The notes: generated by a model not told the origin, from the sequence alone. A stretch of 64,000 nucleotides of DNA from Methylophilus sp. 5 (GCF_000515275.1 NZ_KI911560.1:62001-126000); one strand, 5' to 3'; positions 27,336 to 35,832 are shown, counted from the first letter of the stretch. Translations and numbers: made by a program.

Positions 27336-28361
27336 TTATTCAGGCTGACTCACATGTGGCGTTCGCGGTGCCGAAGTAAACTGGATATCGGCGCCGCTGT
27401 GTTGCGCATACTGCAAAAAACCCAACACCTCAGGATGACTCAAGCGTAAGCCATAAGCCACATACGGATACTCAGACAGCGGCACTTGTTTCTGAAAAAA
27501 TGGCCAATGGGCACTTGGGTTGTAAAATCGCTCGACCAGACTGGTAATCGCCAGTAACTCGTATTGCCCCAAGGCATTCAGCACCAGCCATGGGCCGCCT
27601 GAGTCGCCAACGGTAGGCATGGGCATGGTATGGTCATATTGATCCATCTCGTTAAGCCGGTTGACCGCTAACAGCGCCTTTTCGGCATGCACTAACTCTT
27701 GTGTATAGGCAAACTGGGTTTGCGCCTGCAAATGCAACATTTCGTCCATCTCGCGGTATGCTTTGGGCAAGACCTGATAAAAGTCTGATAAATCACGCAC
27801 AGGCTTGCGTTCACCGCAACGCGGATGGCGGGTATCGGCTTCGCCATAACCACGCCCGTAGCCACAAATCATGATGAGCTCGGGTAAATCATCGCCAAGC
27901 CGGATACGCAAAGGTTGTATCAGACTATGCACCTTTGCATCAAACACCAGCACAGCAATGTCTTGCGTTAAGTCCTCGGCCACCACGGCAAAGGGCCGGT
28001 AAAAAGCCTGTTTGAGCTGCACTTGCTCAATGCCCAACAGCTCGGGCTGGGCAATAGACAGCATGGGTAAGCTTAACGGGCCAGTCAAACGCACCTCTTT
28101 CATGCAATGCGCCGCCGTAATCAGTGTAAGTGGTTTGAGGCCGACAATGGCAGCACTGCAAATCGAGTCGTAATACTCCCACTTTTCAACTGACTGCAAA
28201 AAGTGTGCATGCTGAACACTTAATTTAACGGTAGAAATCGCCATGCCCGGAAAGGTCAGGCCGTGAATAATGGCCTGGCTAGAATGCCCAAGCGTAAGCC
28301 CCAAGCACACCACCAACAGAGGAAATACACGCCTGAGTAAGCTTAGCCGCAATTGCCACAT
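27336..28361 (-). CDS. Exported trypsin-like serine protease
   Basis: 341 aa. S1-family chymotrypsin-fold peptidase, exported: hydrophobic signal at about 10-30 (RVFPLLVVCLGLTLGHSSQA). The catalytic triad is visible: H85 in ITAAHC, D134 in QDIAVLVFD and S254 in VGDSGGPWLV. A long insert of about 80 residues between D and S contains Glu/Gln/Leu-rich sequence (MLHLQAQTQFAYTQELVHAE). The C-terminus has SAHWPFFQKQVPL and ends with a proline-rich tail. It follows a small exported protein by 17 nt on the same strand, which may be its partner. Confidence 0.88.
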   Translation of the reverse strand: MWQLRLSLLRRVFPLLVVCLGLTLGHSSQAIIHGLTFPGMAISTVKLSVQHAHFLQSVEKWEYYDSICSAAIVGLKPLTLITAAHCMKEVRLTGPLSLPMLSIAQPELLGIEQVQLKQAFYRPFAVVAEDLTQDIAVLVFDAKVHSLIQPLRIRLGDDLPELIMICGYGRGYGEADTRHPRCGERKPVRDLSDFYQVLPKAYREMDEMLHLQAQTQFAYTQELVHAEKALLAVNRLNEMDQYDHTMPMPTVGDSGGPWLVLNALGQYELLAITSLVERFYNPSAHWPFFQKQVPLSEYPYVAYGLRLSHPEVLGFLQYAQHSGADIQFTSAPRTPHVSQPE

Positions 28362-28378
28362 ACGTACACCAGCCAGCG

Positions 28379-28855
28379 TTAACGCACACTTCTGCTGGCG
28401 TTATTTTTTAACTCGATCGGCCCAAAACAGTTTTCGAGTGAAGGGCCATCATTGTCACAAGAAATAAAACTGCTGCCATCTGGTTTAAACAATAAAAAAC
28501 TGGTTTGCTCACTGTTGGTTTCAGAGCGTTGCCTGGTGCAATCGGGCGCGTTGTTACTCAGTGTGACGCGGTGATTGAGTTTAAAAAAACCATGCGCATC
28601 AGGCTGCGGCGTGACTTCATACTGCGCCTCCAGTTGCTCATCACCACTGGTAAACACGGCTGAGCCATCTTCTTTAAACCAGTAGGTTTCCAGGCAGCCA
28701 TTTTCTGGCACGCGAGACTCCCAGTATCCAATGACAGGATGCTTGAGTGAGCGTGGATCAGCTTCTGCGGTCACCTGCATACTGGCCAGAAAACTATAAC
28801 AGGCCAACAATGATGTCAAAAAAGTGCGTTTTTGATGATTGTGCTGAGAACGCAT
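28379..28855 (-). CDS. Small exported protein of unknown function
   Basis: 158 aa from ATG 28855, chosen because GGGGG lies 8 nt upstream and the N-terminus then forms a signal peptide (HQKRTFLTSLLACYSFLAS); a longer frame extends to 28987. Mature part has four or so cysteines (NGCLETYWF, APDCTRQ, ISCDNDG, ENCFGPIEL), suggesting disulfides, and a GYWESRVPENGC start that resembles lipocalin-like small beta proteins. Not recognised. It is directly upstream of the trypsin-like protease (17-nt gap) and could be a substrate, inhibitor or chaperone (speculative). Confidence 0.7.
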   Translation of the reverse strand: MRSQHNHQKRTFLTSLLACYSFLASMQVTAEADPRSLKHPVIGYWESRVPENGCLETYWFKEDGSAVFTSGDEQLEAQYEVTPQPDAHGFFKLNHRVTLSNNAPDCTRQRSETNSEQTSFLLFKPDGSSFISCDNDGPSLENCFGPIELKNNASRSVR

Positions 28856-28999
28856 TGCAACCCCCAATTGGAATGATGAAAAGCTGTGACAGATTGTTAA
28901 GGAAAACACAATCGCCACACAGTGAATGATTCCTGACAAATCACCTAACATTTTCCGGCCGCATATTGGCCAACGCCAGCTATCCAATCAACAGGCAAT

Positions 29000-29029
29000 A
29001 AAAAACCCCGGACATGTCCGGGGTTTTTT
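29000..29029. terminator. Bidirectional-type terminator downstream of efp
   Basis: A 30-bp perfect palindrome, A6 CCCCGGAC / GTCCGGGG T6, 12 bp after the efp stop on the minus strand. Strong stem and T6 in either direction. Confidence 0.92.
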
Positions 29030-29041
29030 ATTAGCGCTCAA

Positions 29042-29602
29042 TTATTTCATGACACGGTTACGGTACTCACCAGTCCGCGTATCAATTTCAATCCTGTCGC
29101 CCTGGCTCACAAACAGTGGCACCGGGATCTCAAAACCGGTAGCGATTTTGGCTGGCTTCATCACTTTACCGGAAGTATCGCCTTTAACTGCTGGCTCAGT
29201 GTAGGTAATTTCACGCACAACAGTAGTTGGCAGTTCGATAGAAATGGCTTTACCATCGTAAAAACGCACTTCACAGGGCATGCCATCTTCCAGGTATGGC
29301 AGCGCGTCTTCCATAAACTCGGCATCCACGTCGTACTGGTTGTATTCAGCATCCATAAACACATAGGTTGGGTCTGCAAAATAAGAGAAAGTGACTTCTT
29401 TCTTTTCTAATACGATTACATCAAACTTGTCTTGTGCAGCATATACGTTCTCGCTTGGCGCTTCTGTCAGCAAGTTTTTCATTTTCATTTTAACCACTGC
29501 AGAGTTACGGCCAGATTTGTTGTATTCGGTTTTTATAACGACCATCGGGTCGTTGCCAATCATCACTACGTTACCAACGCGGAGGTCTTGAGCGATTTTC
29601 AT
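29042..29602 (-). CDS. efp: Elongation factor P
   Basis: 186 aa. Relieves ribosome stalling at polyproline. Three beta-barrel domains of normal length, from [14 protein letters not shown] to [13 protein letters not shown]. The loop that contacts the peptidyl-tRNA carries arginine R32 in NKSGRNSA, not lysine, which marks the rhamnosylated class. The neighbouring gene encodes EarP, the enzyme that adds this rhamnose, so gene context and residue agree. EarP gene is 41 nt upstream on the same strand. Confidence 0.97.
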   Translation of the reverse strand: MKIAQDLRVGNVVMIGNDPMVVIKTEYNKSGRNSAVVKMKMKNLLTEAPSENVYAAQDKFDVIVLEKKEVTFSYFADPTYVFMDAEYNQYDVDAEFMEDALPYLEDGMPCEVRFYDGKAISIELPTTVVREITYTEPAVKGDTSGKVMKPAKIATGFEIPVPLFVSQGDRIEIDTRTGEYRNRVMK

Positions 29603-29643
29603 AAATAAGCCTTAATTTGTATGCGGGATTTGAAAGCGCGGAA

Positions 29644-30747
29644 TTATACCCGATGTGTATGATATTTCTCAATAAAAATCACCAAGTTAGTCGCCAAATC
29701 AAGCTGTTGTGACTGGCTCACTTTAAAGGCACTGGCGTGGCTGGTCAGCTGCGGCAAACTGCCTAATAAAGACTGCCAATGTGCGACCTGCCATGTGCCT
29801 TGCGCCCATGCCAGCATGGCATTGCTGGTCACCATATGCAGTGCGCCATCGGCCTGCGCCAGGTAGTGATGCATAAACGCGTTAAGTTTTAGCAAATGCG
29901 TGTCTTCGCTTTGCTGATAAGGCAGCCAGATCATTGGCTTGCCTGCCCACAACGCGCGTATCCAGCTATCTTCACCACGTACAAAATTAAAATCGCACAA
30001 GTACAGCAAACGGTCGTAATCGGTTTGCGACAAAAACGGGATCACTAAAAACTCACATTGTTGGCGCTGAATACGCGCGCCAAGGTGCAACTCGGTGAGC
30101 TTGAGCACCTTGGCCAATAAGGGCGCAACTGTCTGCGGCACCAATACGCGCACGGGCACACTGGAGGTTTGCAGGCTATCCACCAACGCCGCCAACGGCG
30201 CGTGCGCATAGCAGAATAAAGACACCGTGAGCTTGTCTGGTGCGGGCAGCAAGCCTATATCTGGCCAGCTGGCTTGGGCTTGCAACGTGGCCAAGCCGGC
30301 CTCTCGCAGCAAGCCGCCAGTGCGCGCTGTAAACCCGGGGTAAAAGAAATGACGCACCAGACCATTAGTTTGTGGTGAGTGCTGGGCGTGAAAGCCTTCC
30401 ACCCAGGGTTCTGCCGACAAATAATCAATATTGACCCAGATTGAGTGCTGACTGAGCATTTGTTGCTGATAGGCCTCAGGCAAACCACAACCAAAGGTTT
30501 CAATCACCACATTTGCCACTCGTGAAAAATCAGCGTCATTTGTCCAATGCTGTAACTGGATATGCGCATGCCCTGCCCCGGCAAACGTTTGCGCCAGCGC
30601 CAGATCATCTACCCATAAGCGGACATGAATGCCATATTCATCGGCCAATTGATGCGCCAAGCGCCAGCACACCCCAATATCGCCAAAGTTATCGACCACC
30701 TTGCAAAATAGATCCCATGTCTGGGAGGCTTGTGTTTTTAAAGTCAT
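29644..30747 (-). CDS. earP: EF-P arginine rhamnosyltransferase
   Basis: 367 aa. GT-B glycosyltransferase that transfers L-rhamnose from dTDP-rhamnose to EF-P Arg32. Key signature DNFGDIGVCWRLAHQLA is at 19-35, with D19 and D23 corresponding to the essential pocket; further family segments are VNIDYLSAEPWVEGFHA, HFFYPGFTARTGGLLRE and FNFVRGEDSWIRALWAGKP, the last holding the nucleotide-sugar site. Directly upstream of efp. dTDP-rhamnose genes are not in the window. Confidence 0.96.
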   Translation of the reverse strand: MTLKTQASQTWDLFCKVVDNFGDIGVCWRLAHQLADEYGIHVRLWVDDLALAQTFAGAGHAHIQLQHWTNDADFSRVANVVIETFGCGLPEAYQQQMLSQHSIWVNIDYLSAEPWVEGFHAQHSPQTNGLVRHFFYPGFTARTGGLLREAGLATLQAQASWPDIGLLPAPDKLTVSLFCYAHAPLAALVDSLQTSSVPVRVLVPQTVAPLLAKVLKLTELHLGARIQRQQCEFLVIPFLSQTDYDRLLYLCDFNFVRGEDSWIRALWAGKPMIWLPYQQSEDTHLLKLNAFMHHYLAQADGALHMVTSNAMLAWAQGTWQVAHWQSLLGSLPQLTSHASAFKVSQSQQLDLATNLVIFIEKYHTHRV

Positions 30748-30929
30748 GTGACGACGTGGTGGCGCGACGAAAGAAGTGGTCGATTGTAACTTAAATCACT
30801 ACAGCCAAAACAGTGCTGAGCCATGGCTATATTCATAAACAAGCCTGACTGCCAATGTGTGTATTTGCCCTTGCCGATGCCGTCGGTGCGATGAATATTT
30901 GGTTTAATTTGAATGACTATATTGCAATT

Positions 30930-30948
30930 GATAATTATTCTCATTACT
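30930..30948 (+). promoter_or_regulatory. Fur-box-like site
   Basis: GATAATTATTCTCATTACT matches 14 of 19 positions of the Fur consensus GATAATGATAATCATTATC. It lies about 70 bp ahead of the YceI-like gene in an AT-rich region. Could also be chance, because AT-rich DNA favours such matches. Confidence 0.45.
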
Positions 30949-31018
30949 ATTAAGTGGCGAATTATCGCAATGATTAAATTCTTTTTAACCAGATAAAAAA
31001 ACAAGGCAGGAAATTGAT

Positions 31019-31642
31019 ATGAACAAGTGGCATGCGCGCTCATTAGTCGCCATTATTGGCAGTTTGTTAAGCACCGCAGTGTGGGCAAACAGCTGCACCT
31101 ATACTCCAGATGAAAAATCTTTTAAGTTTTCATTCACTGCATTCGGTGCTCCCGATAAATCTTATATCGTCACAAAAAACACCTTTAAGAAATATCAGTT
31201 GGCCTCCCCCACCGGCAAGCTCGAAGGGGCAACCATTGAAATAGACAGCATGTCGCTGGACACCTCAAATGATTTGAACAATGGTAAAGGCGGCACCTGG
31301 GACCCAGCCCTGGCCACCATTCGTAACATGAACGTCACCACTGGCCTGTTTAAAAACTTTCTGAATCCGGGCAAGATTTCTGCCAAAATTGAAAAAATTC
31401 AGGGTAATGACTTACAGTTGGCCGTGACCATGAACGACGTGACCAAGGTCATCCCGATGAAGATCACCGAGAAGAATGGTCATTTACAAGCCAAAGGCAC
31501 GCTGGATATTATTAAAGACTTTAATGGCGGCAGTGCTTTTGAGAAGTTCGGCCGTATTTGTACCCAGGCATTTCATCAGGGCAAAACATGGACCGATGTG
31601 GATATTGAGTTTGAAGTCGATGCCAAAAAGAGCTGTAAATAA
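31019..31642 (+). CDS. YceI-family periplasmic lipid-binding protein
   Basis: 207 aa. Signal peptide ends near AVWANSC; mature protein has a single beta-barrel of YceI type (KFSFTAFGAPDK, GATIEIDSMSLDT, NVTTGLFKNFLNPGKISAKI, GTLDIIKDFN), a family that binds isoprenoid or fatty lipids. Two Cys in the mature part (SCTYTP and the terminal KKSCK) might pair. A Fur-like site precedes it. Transcribed alone. Confidence 0.8.
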   Translation: MNKWHARSLVAIIGSLLSTAVWANSCTYTPDEKSFKFSFTAFGAPDKSYIVTKNTFKKYQLASPTGKLEGATIEIDSMSLDTSNDLNNGKGGTWDPALATIRNMNVTTGLFKNFLNPGKISAKIEKIQGNDLQLAVTMNDVTKVIPMKITEKNGHLQAKGTLDIIKDFNGGSAFEKFGRICTQAFHQGKTWTDVDIEFEVDAKKSCK

Positions 31643-31658
31643 GCACTAAAAATAACAA

Positions 31659-31680
31659 AGCCCCGAACCGGGGCTGTTTG
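31659..31680 (+). terminator. Possible terminator of YceI-like gene
   Basis: AGCCCCG / CGGGGCT stem with 3-nt loop; the tail is GTTTGCTTTT and not a clean T run, so it is a moderate candidate. Confidence 0.6.
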
Positions 31681-31723
31681 CTTTTAAAGCAGCAAAAGCA
31701 TTACTGCCACGCTACTGACAGGG

Positions 31724-32224
31724 TTACTCGGCCAACGCGGCCATCTCAGCCGTTTTTAACCAGGTCAGTTGCAGCACCTTGGCATCGGTAGAGGCTCGAT
31801 GCTGCTGCAATGCAAGGGTTTCACGCACAATTTGCTTGGTCTCGTGCCACACCGCCTGCTGCTCAGGCGTTAAAGTAACGCTTAAATCTTCCAGCTTAAA
31901 ACGCGGGCTCAACCCAGCGGCTTCATACAAGCTATGCAGCCAGACAAAGTCTTGATACCAGCCATCGCTATAAACCGTTTGACCAGCAAAGACGCGATTA
32001 AGGTGCGCCGCAATTTCTTGCGCCGTTTGACCATGCGCCTCTAACGACTGGCGCGACTGCTGATGCAGTTTTTCAGCCTCTTTATCCCAATGCAGCCAAT
32101 CGGCGTGCGGCTGCACTTGCGCACTCCACACCTCGCCGCTGGTATCGACGTAGCCAATCTCGACCGGGTAACTGCCCGCGCCGAAACCTGAAGCCTCAAT
32201 ATCTAATATGACTGGTGGCACCAT
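31724..32224 (-). CDS. DEDDh 3'-5' exonuclease family protein
   Basis: 166 aa from ATG 32224; GTG/TTG at 32230/32227 also in frame. RNase T/DnaQ-type fold: first acidic pair LDIEASGFG near 7-15, a middle YSDGWYQDFVW segment, and HRASTDA near the C-terminus as the His and last Asp. No other domain. Small single-domain exonuclease, possible role in nucleic acid trimming or nucleotide turnover; exact substrate unknown. Confidence 0.8.
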   Translation of the reverse strand: MVPPVILDIEASGFGAGSYPVEIGYVDTSGEVWSAQVQPHADWLHWDKEAEKLHQQSRQSLEAHGQTAQEIAAHLNRVFAGQTVYSDGWYQDFVWLHSLYEAAGLSPRFKLEDLSVTLTPEQQAVWHETKQIVRETLALQQHRASTDAKVLQLTWLKTAEMAALAE

Positions 32225-32425
32225 CAACACTAACCTGTATGTCTCTCTTGATCAATTTATCTGCGACTAAATATGACTGACGTTTATCTGACTATTCAAC
32301 GGCACAAAAACGGCTTGCTTTAATCTGCAATCAGATTATACGCAATTCGCTCACGCTGAGGACTGAACTTCCCCTGACCTGGATGGACAAACTAAAGCCA
32401 CACATCATTTATCAGGGAGAAAACA

Positions 32426-33091
32426 ATGCATAAAATAATCACAGTCTCAGTGTTAACAGCAGCAATTGGCTTATCCGGTTGCGCAAATATGAGCGAAACC
32501 CAAAAAGGAACCGCTAAAGGCGCGGGCATAGGCGCTGCTGCAGGCGGTGTCATTGGCGCAGTGGCCGGTGGTGGCAAAGGGGCTGCCATCGGGGCGGCCG
32601 TAGGCGCTGGTGCCGGTGCGATTGCCGGTAATATCTGGTCTAAAAAGATGGAAGCACAGAAACAGGAAATGGAACAGGCGACAGCAGGCACAGGCGTTGC
32701 CGTGACCAAGACCGAAAATAACCAACTCAAATTAGAGATTCCGAGTGATATTTCGTTTGATAAAGGCAAATCCAATATCAAACCGAATTTTCGCCCGATT
32801 CTGGATAAGTTTGCGACCGGTTTACAAAGCAATTCAGCCGCACGCGTGAATATCGTCGGCCATACTGACAGCAGCGGCTCAGATGCCATTAATGACCCAT
32901 TATCTGTAAATCGTGCTGCCAGCGCCCGCAGTTACCTGGCTGAGCGCGGCATTGCATTTAACCGCATCACCATTGATGGCCGCGGCTCACATGAACCGTT
33001 AACCGCCAATGACACCGAAGCTAACCGTGCCAAAAATCGCCGCGTGGAGATTTTCGTCGCCGAGCCAGAACCGCAGGCAGCGCCTAAATAA
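32426..33091 (+). CDS. OmpA-family lipoprotein (YiaD-like)
   Basis: 221 aa. Lipobox LSGC at about 16-19 makes it a lipoprotein. Residues 30-70 are a Gly/Ala-rich glycine-zipper stretch (GAGIGAAAGGVIGAVAGG), then a short helix, then the C-terminal OmpA peptidoglycan-binding domain with NIVGHTDSSGSDAIND and RAASARSYLAERGI and NRRVEIF. Anchors outer membrane to cell wall. Good AGGGAG ribosome site. Followed by a strong terminator. Confidence 0.92.
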   Translation: MHKIITVSVLTAAIGLSGCANMSETQKGTAKGAGIGAAAGGVIGAVAGGGKGAAIGAAVGAGAGAIAGNIWSKKMEAQKQEMEQATAGTGVAVTKTENNQLKLEIPSDISFDKGKSNIKPNFRPILDKFATGLQSNSAARVNIVGHTDSSGSDAINDPLSVNRAASARSYLAERGIAFNRITIDGRGSHEPLTANDTEANRAKNRRVEIFVAEPEPQAAPK

Positions 33092-33104
33092 GCGTTAAGC
33101 AATC

Positions 33105-33140
33105 ATAGAAAAAGCCGACTATTCAGTCGGCTTTTTCTAT
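33105..33140. terminator. Terminator after OmpA-family gene
   Basis: 16-bp perfect inverted repeat ATAGAAAAAGCCGACT / AGTCGGCTTTTTCTAT with a 4-nt loop, 13 bp past the stop. Symmetric, so it also could stop leftward transcripts. Confidence 0.88.
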
Positions 33141-33198
33141 GCGCAATCGGCATCCTCAATAAAAAGAGGATGCCGACTTTGCAATACATGACGCAATC

Positions 33199-33588
33199 CT
33201 AAATGAACAACGGTGCCACAAATGCAAAAAAAGCACCTACCAGAAAAACAATCACCGAAAACCAGTAAATCCACACACTTTGGCGACGTGTTTTAGTGCA
33301 TAACGCCGCCAATTGCGGGTCGGTTGGGCACGGCAACAGCCGCGCCCGCCATTGCATGATGCCTGCCAGCAACAGCATAGCCCCGGCTACGCCAAATACT
33401 AGTGGTTTGTGCTCACTGATCCAGATCAGCTGCGGAAAATGACTAATCAGGCTGGTCAAGGTTGCCACTGAGCCGATGGCCACCAGCGTGGCTGGCAGCG
33501 CACAGCAAATCAGTGTAGAGCCACTGGTGAACAGCGATAACAGGTTGAGCCGTCGGCTGGCTTGCAAATGATTGATTTCTGCCGCCAT
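33199..33588 (-). CDS. CC-motif inner-membrane protein (MerT/MerC-like topology)
   Basis: 129 aa from ATG 33588, which overlaps the TGA of the upstream HMA gene by one base, so translation is coupled. Three to four membrane spans; the first contains STLICCALPATLVAIG, a Cys-Cys pair in the membrane like the metal pair of mercuric transporters. A cytosolic or periplasmic loop carries LLPCPTDPQLAALCTKTRR with two more cysteines. The genetic link to a periplasmic HMA protein matches the MerP-MerT arrangement; no merA or merR is seen, so mercury specificity is not supported. A role in copper or another soft metal is likely. Confidence 0.65.
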   Translation of the reverse strand: MAAEINHLQASRRLNLLSLFTSGSTLICCALPATLVAIGSVATLTSLISHFPQLIWISEHKPLVFGVAGAMLLLAGIMQWRARLLPCPTDPQLAALCTKTRRQSVWIYWFSVIVFLVGAFFAFVAPLFI

Positions 33589-33929
33589 CACTTGCTGCCT
33601 GCTTTCTCGGCCTTGGCTACTTCTGCCTGAATCGCCTCCACGGTCTGGTTCACGCGCTCCAGCTTGCCCACCGAGTAACCCGCATCCTCAATCACCTTGC
33701 TAAATGCCTCATTTGAAACATCCTGGCCGTCTTTTAACTGCAAGGCCACCACGCGGCTCTTGAGATCAACAAAAGTCGCCTGTTTTTGCGGCAAGGCATT
33801 GAGTTTTTTCTCTATGCCTTTGGCACAAAATGCACACACCATGCCGTTCACTTCAACTTTAATCGTGGTCACGGCAAATGCTGCTGGCGTCATGGCAGAC
33901 AACATCAAAGTCACTAATAATTTTTTCAT
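33588..33929 (-). CDS. Periplasmic heavy-metal-associated (HMA) domain protein
   Basis: 113 aa. Signal peptide (LLVTLMLSAMTPAAFA), then a ferredoxin-like HMA domain with metal motif GMVCAFCAKGIEKKL, where the pair is CxxC (C-A-F-C). A C-terminal helix rich in Glu/Ala/Lys (AIQAEVAKAEKAGSK) follows. Predicted to bind a soft metal ion such as Cu+ in the periplasm and pass it to the next gene's membrane protein. Third gene of a four-gene operon. Confidence 0.85.
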   Translation of the reverse strand: MKKLLVTLMLSAMTPAAFAVTTIKVEVNGMVCAFCAKGIEKKLNALPQKQATFVDLKSRVVALQLKDGQDVSNEAFSKVIEDAGYSVGKLERVNQTVEAIQAEVAKAEKAGSK

Positions 33930-33956
33930 TTCAAAATCCTTTAATCATTTAATTGG

Positions 33957-34622
33957 TTAAAACACAAACATGGCATTCAGGCGCGGCGCAAAGCCCTCGC
34001 CCTGCCACGGGTTGGTAACACCAAATTCAAGAAAATAATGTTTGTTGATCAAGCGCAACGCCGGGGTGATTTGCAGGCCGGGATCGTTGTTACGCATGGT
34101 TTTGGCTTCAATCACAAACCACGGCTGTGTCTGGTTAAAGCCGGTTTCATAAAACGAAAATCCGGCCTGCACCGCAGCAGTGTCGTAGTTCATATTGGGC
34201 GCACGGATCATGCGTGCCTTGGCCAGAAAATACAGCCGGGTCGATTCGGCATCAAACTGCAAGCTGGGCGTGTAGGCAAAGCCATCGTACTGGCCACGGG
34301 CTTCGCCCACGCTGCCGTTAAACCAAACATTGGCCTGCGCCGATGGCAGATTCCAGCGCTTGATGAGACCGGTGTAATTGATGCCGGAAATAGTCGTTGC
34401 CTGCTCGCCTTTGCCAGACATGCGCATCTGCTCAACGCCGATGGCATGCCCGAGCGCGGGCGAGTAGTTCAACATCCATTCCTGGTTGTAGCGACCGATT
34501 TCGGTCATCAGCATGGCGCTATCTTCAAAGCCCATCAGTGCCGCCGCATGGGCTGGCAAGGCAATCTGGCTTAAAACAAGGGCGCCAAGTGTTAAAGGTG
34601 CAACGGTGTGTTGCTTAAACAT
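33957..34622 (-). CDS. Exported outer-membrane-like protein in metal operon
   Basis: 221 aa. Signal peptide ends near ALPAHAAALMG. The mature part is Trp/Tyr/Phe-rich with alternating patterns typical of beta strands and ends AMFVF with terminal Phe, as in outer-membrane barrels. Motif-like stretches are NQEWMLNYSPALGHAIGVEQM and LRLINKHYFLEFGVTNPW. Not recognised by family. Lies between a His/Cys-rich exported protein and the HMA protein, so a role in metal homeostasis is inferred. Confidence 0.65.
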   Translation of the reverse strand: MFKQHTVAPLTLGALVLSQIALPAHAAALMGFEDSAMLMTEIGRYNQEWMLNYSPALGHAIGVEQMRMSGKGEQATTISGINYTGLIKRWNLPSAQANVWFNGSVGEARGQYDGFAYTPSLQFDAESTRLYFLAKARMIRAPNMNYDTAAVQAGFSFYETGFNQTQPWFVIEAKTMRNNDPGLQITPALRLINKHYFLEFGVTNPWQGEGFAPRLNAMFVF

Positions 34623-34675
34623 AAAGCCTCCATAGTCAATCTAACAAAAACGTGTGGACGGAGTTGTCCTGTGCG

Positions 34676-35047
34676 TTAGCTGAATATGGGTGGCTTGATG
34701 GCTGGTGGGTAGGTTTGAGAGTGCACAGGGTCTGCCGCAAACAACGGGGCAGCGCTAGACTGTGCAATAAGGGAAACACTTGGAAACGCGTCTAAATGAG
34801 CGACGCCGGTCGTCACCATGCAAAAACCACATACTGTGCAGTGATGCTGACTTGTCGCATCATCGTCAGCTGAGTGATGCATGCCTTGATCATCTGCCAT
34901 GTGATGGCACGGCATCTCGCTCTGTTGCGCCTGGGCGGTGATGGCCAGCGCCTGCTCTGCCAGCACCATTTGCAACGACATGACATTGGCCGCCATGACA
35001 AAGCATGGCAACCAGCAAATCAAAAATAGGCAAAGGCGTTTTCGCAT
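34676..35047 (-). CDS. Exported His/Cys-rich small protein
   Basis: 123 aa. Signal peptide (LCLFLICWLPCFVMA). A metal-ligand cluster lies in residues about 45-80: MPCHHMADDQGMHHSADDD, then HHCTVCGFC with two CxxC pairs. The pattern resembles DUF2946-like copper-associated proteins. First gene of the leftward metal operon. It may store or chaperone copper at the periplasmic face. No regulator was found beside it. Confidence 0.65.
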   Translation of the reverse strand: MRKRLCLFLICWLPCFVMAANVMSLQMVLAEQALAITAQAQQSEMPCHHMADDQGMHHSADDDATSQHHCTVCGFCMVTTGVAHLDAFPSVSLIAQSSAAPLFAADPVHSQTYPPAIKPPIFS

Positions 35048-35112
35048 ATGTGGCTAAGATAAGGCCAGAACGTGATTAGTTCAAGCCCCGGTGTCTATTT
35101 AATGTGCGTGTT

Positions 35113-35595
35113 TTATTCATAGCGAATATCAATAATTTCATACTCGGTTTCTGCCGCCGGGGTGACCACCCGTATGGTATCGCCCAGGTTTTTAGCCAAC
35201 AGTGCTTTGGCCATCGGTGACACCCATGAAATATAGCCTTGTGTCGGGTCCAGTTCGTCCTGGCCAACAATACGCAGCGTCATTTCACTGTCATCACTGA
35301 GGTTAAACAGCGTCACCCAGGCCCCAAAATACACTTTTTCAGTATTGGTCTGCGTTTTGCTGTAGACGATCTCCGCCGCATCCATGCGCTTAGTCAAAAA
35401 ACGAATGCGCCCATCAATCTGGCGCAAACGCTTTTTACCATAAATATAATCACCGTTTTCGCTGCGATCACCATTGCCGGCAGCCCAACTCACCACACGC
35501 ACCACTTCGGGCCGATCAACCTTAATCAAGTATTGAAACTCTTTTTCCAACGCGGCATAGCCTTCCGGCGTAATGTAATTTTTTTGCTCAGCCAT
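35113..35595 (-). CDS. greB: Transcript cleavage factor GreB
   Basis: 160 aa. Rescues backtracked RNA polymerase by stimulating cleavage. N-terminal coiled coil carries the acidic tip in NGDRSENGDYIYGKKRLRQID and the C-terminal FKBP-like domain has VTLFNLSDDSEMTLRIVG and GYISWVSPMAKALL. Family length is normal. A run of basic residues (KKRLRQIDGRIRFLTKR) supports GreB over GreA. It stands alone. Confidence 0.94.
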   Translation of the reverse strand: MAEQKNYITPEGYAALEKEFQYLIKVDRPEVVRVVSWAAGNGDRSENGDYIYGKKRLRQIDGRIRFLTKRMDAAEIVYSKTQTNTEKVYFGAWVTLFNLSDDSEMTLRIVGQDELDPTQGYISWVSPMAKALLAKNLGDTIRVVTPAAETEYEIIDIRYE

Positions 35596-35832
35596 GTAAA
35601 CCCAAATCCATTGTGTACGCGCTCATCAACCGCATCATACAGCGTATTGCTGCCCTAGCCATCCCTTAGCGTTCAATAGCCGCTTTTGCGCACTTGATGA
35701 ATCTTTTGTGAAGCTTTTTTTAAGGGCTTCATTTGCCAATTTATTTTACGTAAATGAATTGTGCGTCGCCAACTGTGACGCGCAAGGCAACGCAATGTTG
35801 CTGATTATTTAAGGATTGTTTTGAGGAATTGC

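Noticed and set aside
30744..31043. 99-residue minus-strand ORF upstream of earP
   Set aside because: It crosses the promoter region of the YceI-like gene, has no plausible ribosome site and no recognisable features.
33199..33929. Mercury resistance operon
   Set aside because: The HMA and CC-motif proteins resemble MerP and MerT, but merA and merR are missing, so a mercury label is not supported.
35708..35732. Stem-like GAAGC / GCTTC element with a T run upstream of the chemoreceptor
   Set aside because: The stem is short with an A/T-rich loop and no gene ends just before it; probably chance.
35756..35790. Possible sigma-28 flagellar-type promoter ahead of the chemoreceptor (TAAA with a GCC-type -10)
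   Set aside because: The spacer is 13 nt where 15 is expected and the -10 part matches poorly.
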